Shown here: one piece after another, positions 44,579 to 52,963 of the stretch
Layout of the letters: every line of letters starts with the position of its first letter
Numbering within the stretch: the first letter of the stretch is position 1
Position numbers and translations under genes: made by a program
NCBI GenBank assembly: GCA_946479515.1
Contig: CAMLGF010000002.1
Span: 62,001 to 126,000, forward strand
Reading direction: 5' to 3'
DNA length: 64,000 nucleotides
Source: an uncultured Pseudomonadota bacterium
GTDB taxonomy: Bacteria; Pseudomonadota; Gammaproteobacteria; Steroidobacterales; Steroidobacteraceae
The notes under the pieces: generated by a model
Database searches by the model: none
Seen by the model: the letters and a program-made list of their open reading frames with translations, nothing else
Told to the model about the DNA's origin: nothing

Positions 44579-46276
44579 CTACTCGCCCGCGGGTTCCGGC
44601 GGGTCCTCGACGCGCAGGCGATAGCGCAGTTCCCGCACCGAGTTCGCCGGAACCTTCAGCCGCCACACGGGATCGCCAAACTTGCTCCCGGTGCGGTGCG
44701 TGGCCTTGAGCACCGAGAAGATGTCGTCGGAGTCGCCGCGCAACTGGCGGATTTCGACCAGCACCGGCGAGGCCTTGGCGTTGGTGACGCGCACGACGAC
44801 ATCGCTTTCATCCTCGTCGGCGTCTTCGTCCTCCACGGCCGTCACTTCCGCCGCGAGATCCAGCGCATTGGCCAGCGTGAGCTCGACCGGCACCCCCACC
44901 GGCTTGTCGCCGACCGTGCTTTCGCCGGCGAACACCCACCCGGAGTCCGTCGCCTCGAACAGGCGGAACATGCCGCCGGGCAGCGGTTCGCCGAGGCCGC
45001 TCGACTTGCGGTTCTCGAAGCTCAGCAGCACCTGGGGCCGCAGCGGGTCATCGTCGTATTCCATGTCATCGGGATCGATGCGCACGCCATAGAAGCTCTC
45101 GGCTTTCACGGCGTTCTTCTGCAGGAACACCACTTGCTTGGTCTGGCGCGCGGCAAGATCCGTGGCCCAGGGAATGCGGTAGAGGTGGTAGTCGGCAAGC
45201 ATCTCGGGCGCGTTGAGGGACGCGCGCATGCCGGTCACGATGACTTCTTCGAATTCGGCGTCGTAATAGCCGGGCGATATCATGCTGCTGCCGAAGCGTT
45301 GCGATCGCTGCGGAAGCGGGCGGCCTGAGGGCGGGCGCAGGCCGCTGAGTGGATAGCAGCCGTGCAGGAAGGCGAGATCGATCGCGCTGCCCGCGGGTTC
45401 GGATGCCATTTCCGCCAGCCGCTGGTCGCGCGATTCCTGCAGTTCCTGCTCCGAGCCGAAATCCGAACTGTTGCCGATGGTGCTCGAGCCGCCGTCCTCG
45501 ACGTAGATCAGGTTCAGTCGGCCTGCCACGACCTGCACCTCGGCATTGCGCAGGCTCGCGCGCGTCAGGTTGCGCAGCGTGACCCAGCCCGTGAGATCCA
45601 GGCGCCGGCCATCGGAACTCAGATGCGCCACGTAGTCGGACTTCCACGCGAAGCCCTGCGCGATGTAGCTCAGCTTCACCACGCGCTTGCCGGGCGGACC
45701 GGCGCCCAGTCGCACGCAAAGCCGCGGCGTCGGCTGCAGATCTCCCGGGATCTGCGTGAACGTCAGTCCTTCGGGCAGGCCCGAACATCGCAGCGCCTCG
45801 TGGCCGTCGGCGGTGCGCAGCGTCACGCCGCCGTCGTTCGCCGCGAGAATCGTGGCGGCGGTCTGGATGACTTTGCCCGAGCCGGGCAGGGTGCGCGTGA
45901 GCACGACGTCCTTGCCCACAGAGCGGTGCAGCAGATTCGCGGGTGCCAGCGTGTCGTAGTCGAAATTTCGCTCGACCTGGGCCCGATCCATTGCACCCAG
46001 CACGGCGGACGCGGGAATCAGCGTCTCCACCACGCCGTCGAAGGACAGGGTCACCTCGCCTGCCGGTAGATCAACGGTGCGCGTCTCGGTGATCAGCGCG
46101 AAGAGATCGCGGTACACGGTCACCGACACGGCATCCGCGCGAGGCGAGATGATCTCCACGGCTGCTTCTCCCGGCGGCGGGATGCGCGGCGGCGGCGCCT
46201 CGCCTTGCGCGGGCGCTCCGTTCGCCAGTGTGAGGCCCGGTGCGAGCAGCCACAGCGCGGCCATCAGTGAGCGCAT
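44579..46276 (-). CDS. DUF4139 protein, second of a tandem pair
   Basis: A 565-residue exported protein with a signal peptide (MRSLMAALWLLAPGLTLANG). Family hallmarks are VTVYRDLFALITETRTVDLP near the start, FDYDTLAPANLL, YIAQGFAWKSDYVAHL and GWVTLRNLTRASLRNAEVQVVAG in the middle. The C-terminus ends with the beta-rich VWRLKVPANSVRELRYRLRVEDPP. The upstream gene shares this layout (FDYDLLTPAKLM, YLTRGMTWNADYVVTF, GWITLRNTSGTTFSNARAQLVAGD), so they are diverged duplicates. ATG46276 is four bases after the upstream stop. Function is unknown; a periplasmic beta-sandwich assembly is likely. Confidence 0.85.
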   Translation of the reverse strand: MRSLMAALWLLAPGLTLANGAPAQGEAPPPRIPPPGEAAVEIISPRADAVSVTVYRDLFALITETRTVDLPAGEVTLSFDGVVETLIPASAVLGAMDRAQVERNFDYDTLAPANLLHRSVGKDVVLTRTLPGSGKVIQTAATILAANDGGVTLRTADGHEALRCSGLPEGLTFTQIPGDLQPTPRLCVRLGAGPPGKRVVKLSYIAQGFAWKSDYVAHLSSDGRRLDLTGWVTLRNLTRASLRNAEVQVVAGRLNLIYVEDGGSSTIGNSSDFGSEQELQESRDQRLAEMASEPAGSAIDLAFLHGCYPLSGLRPPSGRPLPQRSQRFGSSMISPGYYDAEFEEVIVTGMRASLNAPEMLADYHLYRIPWATDLAARQTKQVVFLQKNAVKAESFYGVRIDPDDMEYDDDPLRPQVLLSFENRKSSGLGEPLPGGMFRLFEATDSGWVFAGESTVGDKPVGVPVELTLANALDLAAEVTAVEDEDADEDESDVVVRVTNAKASPVLVEIRQLRGDSDDIFSVLKATHRTGSKFGDPVWRLKVPANSVRELRYRLRVEDPPEPAGE

Positions 46277-46280
46277 GTGC

Positions 46281-47669
46281 TCACCACCCGTCACGCATCG
46301 TGACCTTGAGAACGGTCATGCCGCCCGCGGGCACGGGGACGTCCCAGGCGAAGCTGTCGGCGTCGGTGCGCCTGCCCTTGATGCTCTCGCTGAGCACGGC
46401 ATTCTCGCGATGCAGCCCGTCCTGCCGCAACGTCACGATGACCGGCTCGCCGCGCCCGTTGCGTAGGGTGTAGCTCATGTCGTAGTCGGACTTGCGTTTG
46501 TTGACGCGCGTGGTCTTCTCGAGCACGGGCTGCACGGTGACGTCGAAGGCGTCGCCTATCTTCAGTGCGATCTCCGAGCCCGCGCTGGTGTGACCGATGT
46601 GATCTTCACCGATGAACTGTGGCTGGCCCCGCGCGTCGCGCGCGTACACGCGCACCACGCCGCTCGGCAACTGCTCGCCCAGGCCGCTCGCCTTCGAATT
46701 GGCGAAGCGCACGCGCACTTCCGCGGAAATGGGATCGTCGCTGGATGAGAACCCGTAGAACGACACTTCGTAGCCCTTGCCCGCCTTCACGCCGGCGGCG
46801 TCGACGAAGCTCACCTGCTTGTTCTGGTTGTTGGCTACGGTCGTGAGCTGGTGGATAGGGTAGACGTAATAGTCGCCGAGCCGCTGGCGGTTCGTGCTTT
46901 CGGTGCCGGCGCTGCGCACATTGCCGAGGTTGCGGCGCTGCTGCCAGAACTGCCACCACTGATCTTCCGACCCGGCCAGGTGCACGTCGCCCGCGACCAG
47001 CTGTGCGCGTGCATTCGAGAAGGTGGTGCCCGAGGTGTTGCGCAGCGTGATCCAGCCCTGGAATGCGGCCTGGGACTTCGCCTCGTCGAAGGTGACCACG
47101 TAGTCCGCGTTCCAGGTCATGCCACGGGTGAGATAGGTGAGTCGCGCCGTCTCGTTCACGGGCTTCGGCGCGTTCACCAGCACCGACAGCGTGGGCTGCG
47201 CGCGCAGGTTCTCGGGGACTTTGTCGAAGACCACGCGCGTGGGCAGGTTGTCCTCGCGCAGCACCTCGATGCGCGAGCCGATCCGGAGCACGGTGCCCCC
47301 TTCGGTCGACAGCACTTGCGCGGTTTCGCTGGTCTCGACCCCTGTGGCCGGATTCACGCGGATGATGCGTACCGTGCCACCCACGGCCTTCTCCATGAGC
47401 TTGGCGGGCGTGAGCAGGTCGTAGTCGAAATTCTGCTCGATGAGTTCGAGCCCAGGTGACAGGAAGGACACGGTCTCGGGGACGATCTGCGCGGAGACGC
47501 CGGCGAACTCGATGCGCTGCCGGCCCGCGGGCACGTGGAGTGGACGCACGTGCTCGATGAGCGCGAGGTCCTTGTTGTAGATGGTGAGCGAGATCTCCTT
47601 GTCGCCCGGCCCCTCCGCCGCCCCCGCCACTGCGGGTACCAGCCACAGACACCACAGCCACTTGCGCAT
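46281..47669 (-). CDS. DUF4139 protein, first of a tandem pair
   Basis: A 462-residue exported protein starting at ATG47669, with GGAGGACAG 5-13 bases upstream and a signal peptide MRKWLWCLWLVPAVAGA. It has the DUF4139 blocks described for its paralogue but is about 100 residues shorter, lacking an acidic insertion. A WWQFWQQRR patch at about 245 is unusual for a periplasmic protein. It diverges from an S9 peptidase gene 71 bases away and overlaps nothing on the other side but the closely following duplicate. Confidence 0.85.
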   Translation of the reverse strand: MRKWLWCLWLVPAVAGAAEGPGDKEISLTIYNKDLALIEHVRPLHVPAGRQRIEFAGVSAQIVPETVSFLSPGLELIEQNFDYDLLTPAKLMEKAVGGTVRIIRVNPATGVETSETAQVLSTEGGTVLRIGSRIEVLREDNLPTRVVFDKVPENLRAQPTLSVLVNAPKPVNETARLTYLTRGMTWNADYVVTFDEAKSQAAFQGWITLRNTSGTTFSNARAQLVAGDVHLAGSEDQWWQFWQQRRNLGNVRSAGTESTNRQRLGDYYVYPIHQLTTVANNQNKQVSFVDAAGVKAGKGYEVSFYGFSSSDDPISAEVRVRFANSKASGLGEQLPSGVVRVYARDARGQPQFIGEDHIGHTSAGSEIALKIGDAFDVTVQPVLEKTTRVNKRKSDYDMSYTLRNGRGEPVIVTLRQDGLHRENAVLSESIKGRRTDADSFAWDVPVPAGGMTVLKVTMRDGW

Positions 47670-47740
47670 GATCTGTCCTCCTGTTTTGTCTTGCTTCGGC
47701 CGTCGGATACAGTACGCCCAACTCCCGCAGAGAAACACTC

Positions 47741-49786
47741 ATGACGACATTCCGCCTGGCCGCCTGTGCCGCGACCCTGCTCACCCTGGTTTGCGAGGCC
47801 GGCGCCGCCGAGCCGAACTTGCAGCGATTCAAGTCCATCGACGTGTTCCAGCTCGAATACGCCGACGACGTGCAGATCTCCCCGGACGGCTCGCAGATCG
47901 CCTATGTGCGCGTCAGCCACGACATCATGACCGACCGCGCGCGGCGCAACCTGTGGATCATCGGCGCCGACGGCTCTAACAACCGTCCGCTGCGCTCCGA
48001 GACGAAGAGCTCCCAGTCGCCGCGCTGGTCGCCGGATGGCACGCGCGTCGCCTACGTCTCCGCCGCGGAGGGCTCGCCGCAGCTGTACGTGCGCTGGATG
48101 GACACGGGGCAGACGGCGCTGCTGACCAACCTGGTGCAGGCGCCGGGCGCGATTGCCTGGTCACCGGACGGCAAGTCGATCGCATTCACGCAGTTCGTGC
48201 CCGCGAACAAGCCGCCGCTGGCCCTGCCGCCGGAGAAGCCGGAAGGCGCGACCTGGGCGCCACCGGTGAAGGTCATCGACTCGGTTATCTACCGTGCCGA
48301 CGGCCAGGGGTACCTCGATGCCGGGTTCAACCATGTGTTCATCGTGTCGGCCGAGGGTGGCACGGCCCGACAGCTCACCGATGGGAATTTCAACGATGAC
48401 GGCCCGCTGTCGTTCACACCGGATTCGAAGCACATCGTGTTTTCCGCCAATCGTGGCGCGGACTGGGAACGCGACCCTCAGGAAAGCGAAGTCTTTTCGG
48501 TGGAGATCGCCACGGGCAGGCTCGCGCAACTCACCAACCGCGATGGCCCGGATTTCTCGCCGATGGTTTCGCCCGACGGCAGGCGCATCGCCTATCTCGG
48601 CTTCGACGACCGGCTGCAGGGCTATCAGGTCACGCATCTTTACGTGATGGACAGGGACGGCACGAACCCGCGTTCGATCACCGCGAAGTTCGATCGCGAC
48701 GTGGAAAACCCCCGCTGGGCCGGCGACGGCCGCGGCCTGTACTTCTCTTACGATGACCGCGGCGTCAAGAAGCTGGGACTGGTGTCGATCGAGGGCAGGG
48801 TGAGAACGATCGCCGCGGGGCTGGGCGGCACGGACCTCGGCCGGCCGTACACCTCCGGCATGTACAGCGTGGCGCGCAACGGTCGGCTGGCATTCACGCA
48901 CAACACGCCCGCGCGGCCGGCCGACGTCGCGATCGCCACCACGAACGGCGCGACGAAAGTGCTCACCGCGCTCAACGACGACCTGTTCGGCAACAGAACG
49001 CTGGGCCAGGTGCGCGAACTCACCTGGAAGAGCTCGCACGACCAGCGTGAGATCCAGGGATGGGTGATCACACCGCCGGACTTCGATGCGGCGAAGAAGT
49101 ATCCGTTGATACTCGAGATCCATGGCGGGCCGTTCGCGGCGTACGGGCCCAACTACGCCAGCGAGTTGCAGTTGTACGCGGCCGCGGGCTACCTGGTGCT
49201 GTACACCAATCCGCGCGGCAGCACGAGTTACGGCGAGGAATTCGGCAACCTCATCCACCATGCCTACCCGGGCAACGATTACGACGACCTGATGTCCGGC
49301 GTGGATGCCCTGATCGCGCAGGGCAACGTGGACGCCGACAACCTGTTCGTCACGGGCGGCTCGGGCGGCGGCGTGCTCACCGCCTGGATCGTGGGCAAGA
49401 CCGACCGGTTCCGTGCGGCGGTGGTGGCCAAGCCGGTGATCAACTGGTCGAGCTTCGTGCTCACCTCGGACGTGAACACGTTCTTCTACAAGTACTGGTT
49501 CGGCGCCCAGCCCTGGGAGCAGCCCGAGCAGTACTGGAAGCGCTCGCCGCTGTCGCTGGTGGGCAATGTGAAGACGCCGACCATGCTCATCACCGGTGAG
49601 GCGGACTACCGTACGCCCATCGAGGAATCCGAGCAGTTCTACCAGGCGCTGAAGCTGCGCAAGATCGACACGCTGATGGTCCGCATGCCCGAGGCCTCGC
49701 ACGGCGGCATGGTGGCCCGGCCGTCGAACCTGATCGCCAAGGTGGACAACATCCTGGCGTGGTTCGAGAGATACCGGAAAAAGTAG
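47741..49786 (+). CDS. S9-family serine peptidase (acylaminoacyl/dipeptidyl peptidase-like)
   Basis: A 681-residue exported peptidase with signal peptide MTTFRLAACAATLLTLVCEAGA. The TolB/WD-type propeller (about 35-390) shows repeated SPDG motifs (VQISPDGSQIAYVR, WSPDGTRVAYVS, WSPDGKSIAFT). The hydrolase domain (about 410-681) has the nucleophile Ser in VTGGSGGGVLTAW, Asp in TGEADYRTP and His in ASHGGM, so the triad is intact, in contrast to the protein at 27.9 kb. It probably trims peptides in the periplasm. Confidence 0.92.
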   Translation: MTTFRLAACAATLLTLVCEAGAAEPNLQRFKSIDVFQLEYADDVQISPDGSQIAYVRVSHDIMTDRARRNLWIIGADGSNNRPLRSETKSSQSPRWSPDGTRVAYVSAAEGSPQLYVRWMDTGQTALLTNLVQAPGAIAWSPDGKSIAFTQFVPANKPPLALPPEKPEGATWAPPVKVIDSVIYRADGQGYLDAGFNHVFIVSAEGGTARQLTDGNFNDDGPLSFTPDSKHIVFSANRGADWERDPQESEVFSVEIATGRLAQLTNRDGPDFSPMVSPDGRRIAYLGFDDRLQGYQVTHLYVMDRDGTNPRSITAKFDRDVENPRWAGDGRGLYFSYDDRGVKKLGLVSIEGRVRTIAAGLGGTDLGRPYTSGMYSVARNGRLAFTHNTPARPADVAIATTNGATKVLTALNDDLFGNRTLGQVRELTWKSSHDQREIQGWVITPPDFDAAKKYPLILEIHGGPFAAYGPNYASELQLYAAAGYLVLYTNPRGSTSYGEEFGNLIHHAYPGNDYDDLMSGVDALIAQGNVDADNLFVTGGSGGGVLTAWIVGKTDRFRAAVVAKPVINWSSFVLTSDVNTFFYKYWFGAQPWEQPEQYWKRSPLSLVGNVKTPTMLITGEADYRTPIEESEQFYQALKLRKIDTLMVRMPEASHGGMVARPSNLIAKVDNILAWFERYRKK

Positions 49787-49827
49787 CCAGGGACGTCAGA
49801 GCAAGTCGAGCCCATGAAATCCATCGC

Positions 49828-50778
49828 ATGAAATTCGCCATCCTTGGCGCGGGAGCGCTCGGCACGATACTCGGCGCGCACCTGTCGCGGGCCGGTCACG
49901 AGGTCGTGATGCTCGCGCGCGGCGAGCGCGCCCGCACCCTGCAACGCCAGGGGCTGGTGCTGAACGGCCTTTCCGACATCAAGGCGCGGCCGCAGGTGCT
50001 GGACGAGCCGTCCAGGCTGATCGAAACCGGCACGCTCATCATCGCCACCAAGGCCATCGACACCGCGCAGGCGCTCGAATCGCTGAAGCACGTCAAGCTG
50101 GAAAACGCCTTGTCGGTGCAGAACGGCGTGCTCAAGAACGAGCTGCTGGCCGCGGTGTTCGGTTATTCGCGCGTCATCGGCGCCATGGCGGATTTCTCGG
50201 GGGAGCTGCTGGCCAACGGCGAGGTCAAGTTCACGCGCAACGTCTGCCTGCATCTCGGCGAGGAGAAGGGCGGCACCAGCGCGCGCGTGGCAGCGCTGGC
50301 CGCGGCCATCGACGACGCCGGCGTGCGCTGCACGCAGGCATCCAACATACGTACGCGCGAGTGGTCGAAGTTCGCCGGCTGGATCGCCCAGTTCCCGCTG
50401 GCCGTGCTGACGCGCCAGATCACCTGGAAATTCCTCATGGACGAGCGCAGCGCGGGGGTGATCGTGCGCATCGTGCGCGAGGCGGCGCAGCTCGCTGCCG
50501 CGATGAAAGTGGAGCTGGTGGACATGCCGCCCCTGCCGGTGCCCAGCATCGCGCATGCCAGCGACGCCGATGCCATCGCCATCGTGCGCGACATCGGCGA
50601 GAAATTCCGGCAGAACTCGCCCGAGCACCGCATGTCCGCGCAGCAGGACGTCCTGCGCGGCAGCCGCCTGGAGAGCGAGGAGACCCTCGGCTACGCCTTG
50701 CGCAAGTCGCGCGAGCTCGGTGTTCCCATGCCGACGCTCGATACCTGCTACCGCATCCTCACGGTCGCCCATCCATGA
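49828..50778 (+). CDS. Ketopantoate reductase family (PanE/ApbA) protein
   Basis: A 316-residue NADPH-dependent reductase. ATG49828 begins at the Rossmann motif MKFAILGAGALGTILGAHL. The C-terminal domain has TREWSKFAGWIAQFPLAVLT, where the catalytic Lys of PanE is kept, but the usual following Asn is Trp/Ala, and EHRMSAQQDVLRGSRLESE instead of the standard S-M-QD stretch is only partly conserved. It may be a paralogue acting on another 2-oxo acid rather than true ketopantoate reductase. Its stop is followed at once by REP copy D and overlaps the next ATG. Confidence 0.83.
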   Translation: MKFAILGAGALGTILGAHLSRAGHEVVMLARGERARTLQRQGLVLNGLSDIKARPQVLDEPSRLIETGTLIIATKAIDTAQALESLKHVKLENALSVQNGVLKNELLAAVFGYSRVIGAMADFSGELLANGEVKFTRNVCLHLGEEKGGTSARVAALAAAIDDAGVRCTQASNIRTREWSKFAGWIAQFPLAVLTRQITWKFLMDERSAGVIVRIVREAAQLAAAMKVELVDMPPLPVPSIAHASDADAIAIVRDIGEKFRQNSPEHRMSAQQDVLRGSRLESEETLGYALRKSRELGVPMPTLDTCYRILTVAHP

Positions 50779-51626
50779 AATGGGGACATTCCTCATTTGC
50801 TAGCAAAAGGGGTCAGGCCTGGTGGGCCGTGATGGGATGGTGCTGGATGGCGGCCGCCCACGCCGCCGAGCCCGCCACGGTGCAGTTCTTCGACGATTTC
50901 GAGTCACAACCCGCAGGCCAGCTTCCCGGTGCGCCCTGGAAGGAAGAGACCTACAAGTCCGGCGCGGTCATCCGCATCGACGGCACGCATGCCCACAGCG
51001 GCCGACAGGCCCTGCACGTGTTCACGCCGCGCGGCGCACAGTACCGGCGCGGCTATGTCGCCATCCATCTCGGCGGACCGCTGCCCGCGCTGCAGGCCGC
51101 CCTGTACGGCCGCGCCATGGTCTGGCTCGACGACGCCCCGGTGTCGCTGACGCGCGAACCGGTCCACTGGACGCTGCTGCAGGGCGAAGGCCGCTCCGCC
51201 GATGACCGCTACAACGCCATCTACCGCCTGGGCGTGGAGCGGCAGCAGGGCACCCAGCTCATGGCCAACTACGAGACCACGCCGCCGCTGCGCACCGACT
51301 GCAAACAGCAGTCGCGGCGCACGCTGCCGCTGCGTCGCTGGGCCTGCGTCGAGTGGCACATGGACGTGGCCACGCAGGAGATGGAATTCTGGCTGGACGG
51401 CAAGCCCGTCACGCACGTGATCCGGCGCGCCGCCGCCGACCACGCCTGCCGCGGCGACGACCTGCAGGGCGAATGGCGTGCGCCGCCGAAATTCGACAGC
51501 CTGTACATCGGTTTCGAACGGTACGCGGACTCCGCCAACGATCAGAACCTGTGGATAGACGACGTGGCGCTGTCGCGCGCGCGCATCGGCTGTCCTGGCA
51601 CGAACCAGAAGGGACCAACGAGATGA
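50775..51626 (+). CDS. Secreted Cip1-like beta-sandwich protein; N-terminus read from a REP
   Basis: A 283-residue protein if started at ATG50775, which overlaps the PanE-like stop (ATGA). That start gives MKWGHSSFASKRGQAWWAVM and a workable signal peptide ending at AAAHA before AEPATVQFFDDFE; residues 2-14 are encoded by REP copy D. GTG50829 or ATG50832 would leave a signal without a basic head. The mature protein begins FDDFESQPAGQLPGAPW and contains HSGRQALHVFTPRG and an ending LYIGFERYADSANDQNLWIDDVALS, resembling Cip1-like and polysaccharide-lyase-like jelly rolls that bind glycans. Cys residues (C-K, WACVEW, HACRG, IGCPG) may form disulphides. It overlaps the next gene by four bases. 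Confidence 0.7.
   Translation: MKWGHSSFASKRGQAWWAVMGWCWMAAAHAAEPATVQFFDDFESQPAGQLPGAPWKEETYKSGAVIRIDGTHAHSGRQALHVFTPRGAQYRRGYVAIHLGGPLPALQAALYGRAMVWLDDAPVSLTREPVHWTLLQGEGRSADDRYNAIYRLGVERQQGTQLMANYETTPPLRTDCKQQSRRTLPLRRWACVEWHMDVATQEMEFWLDGKPVTHVIRRAAADHACRGDDLQGEWRAPPKFDSLYIGFERYADSANDQNLWIDDVALSRARIGCPGTNQKGPTR
50779..50816 (+). repeat. REP element, copy D
   Basis: Identical to the consensus over the first 16 bases (AATGGGGACATTCCTC) and 31 of 38 overall. The palindrome reads ATTTGCTAGCAAAA instead of GTTTTCTAGAAAAC, with a paired T-A to G-C exchange that keeps the stem. It starts right after the TGA of the PanE-like gene. It also lies inside the reading frame of the next gene, encoding roughly its residues 2-14. 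Confidence 0.88.
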
Positions 51627-52963
51627 AGCAGATGAAGTTCAGAACCGCGGCGCTGTCCGCCCTTGCGGCTTTCGTGCTCGGCGCGGCGCTGCTCGCGCCG
51701 GCCTTCTCCCAGGGTCAGCCGCCGGCGAATGCCACGGCGGCGCCCGCCGACGCCGCCGCGCCGCTGCCGCCCGTCATCGACCCGGCGATCATCGACGCGG
51801 CCCTCGCAGGCATGGTCGAGGACCAGCGGCTCATCGGCGTTTCCGCGCTCGTGTACCAGCACGACCGGGAAGCGTACTTCGGGGCCTTCGGCCTCGCGGA
51901 CCGCGAGAACCACAAGCCCATGACCCGCGACACGGTGGTGCAGATATTCTCCATGACCAAGCCCATCGTGGGCGTGGCGCTCATGCAGATGTACGAGCGC
52001 GGCAAGTTCAAGCTCGACGATCCGCTGTCGAACTACCTGCCGGAGTTCGCGGACGTGACGGTGTACGCCGGCGAGGACGCCAATGGCCAGCCGAAGTTCG
52101 AGCCGCCGAAGCGGCCGATCCTGGTGCGCGACATCCTGCGACACACGGCGGGTTTCATCGGCGGGGCCGACGACTCGCCCGTGGGCCGGCTGTATCGCGA
52201 CGCCGACGTGCGTGGCGGCTACAACAATCCGCTGCCGGTGGTGTCGCAGAAGCTCGCCCGCGTGCCGCTGCTGTACCAGCCCGGCACGCGCTGGCTGTAC
52301 TCCGATGCGGTCGACGTCCAGGCCGCGCTCACGCAGAAACTGTCGGGCGTGCCCTTCGACAAATATCTCGAGCTGCACATCTTCCGGCCGCTGGGCATGA
52401 GCTCGGTGCGTTACACCATCCTGCCCACCGACCCGGACCGTCCGCAGCTCGCCGCGATGTACACGCGCAACGACGACGGCACGTTCACGCGCCAGGCCGA
52501 CGAGGAGGCTTACAAGTTCAACAGCGCGAACTGGCCTTACAAGCCCGGCAGTTTCGGACTGGTCGCCACCATCGACGATTACATGAAGTTCGCACGCATG
52601 CTCCAGGGCGGCGGCAAGCTCGGCCGCGCGCGCATCCTCAAGCCCGAGACCGTGAAGCTCATGGCCACCGACGCCATGCCGAAAGAGGTGACCGACAAGT
52701 CGTGGCTGCCGAGCAAGGGCCAGGTGGGCTTCGGCATCGACTTCGCGGTTCGCGTCGCGCCGCCCAAGGACGCCAGCGAGTCCTCGGGCCAGGTGGGCGA
52801 GTTCTTCTGGGATGGCGCCGCCACCACGCTGTTCTGGGTGGATCCGAAGAACGAGATCACCGCGGTGCTGTTCACGCAGTTCCGTCCCTTCGACAGGATC
52901 AAGCTGCACAAGACCTTCCGCGACGCCGTGTATCACAACCTGCCGGAGGCATTGGCCAGGTGA
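51623..52963 (+). CDS. Serine hydrolase of the beta-lactamase (class C-like) family
   Basis: A 446-residue exported hydrolase. ATG51623 overlaps the previous stop (ATGA); a signal peptide runs to APAFSQ. The catalytic Ser-x-x-Lys is SMTK in VVQIFSMTKPIVG, and the Tyr motif is WLYSDAVDVQAAL (Y-S-D in place of Y-x-N). A late GEFFWDGAATTLFW provides the third element (W-D-G rather than K-T-G). This pattern fits esterases and D-amino peptidases of the EstB/LpqK type rather than antibiotic-resistance enzymes. It is joined to the next gene by a GTGA overlap. Confidence 0.88.
   Translation: MKQMKFRTAALSALAAFVLGAALLAPAFSQGQPPANATAAPADAAAPLPPVIDPAIIDAALAGMVEDQRLIGVSALVYQHDREAYFGAFGLADRENHKPMTRDTVVQIFSMTKPIVGVALMQMYERGKFKLDDPLSNYLPEFADVTVYAGEDANGQPKFEPPKRPILVRDILRHTAGFIGGADDSPVGRLYRDADVRGGYNNPLPVVSQKLARVPLLYQPGTRWLYSDAVDVQAALTQKLSGVPFDKYLELHIFRPLGMSSVRYTILPTDPDRPQLAAMYTRNDDGTFTRQADEEAYKFNSANWPYKPGSFGLVATIDDYMKFARMLQGGGKLGRARILKPETVKLMATDAMPKEVTDKSWLPSKGQVGFGIDFAVRVAPPKDASESSGQVGEFFWDGAATTLFWVDPKNEITAVLFTQFRPFDRIKLHKTFRDAVYHNLPEALAR

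Noticed and set aside
49828..50778. Confident panE assignment
   Set aside because: The Rossmann motif and Lys are kept, but the Asn and Ser/Met-rich blocks of ketopantoate reductase are not; only the family is called.
51623..52963. Antibiotic-resistance beta-lactamase
   Set aside because: The second and third active-site motifs (Y-S-D, W-D-G) are not those of class C beta-lactamases, and the context is metabolic.
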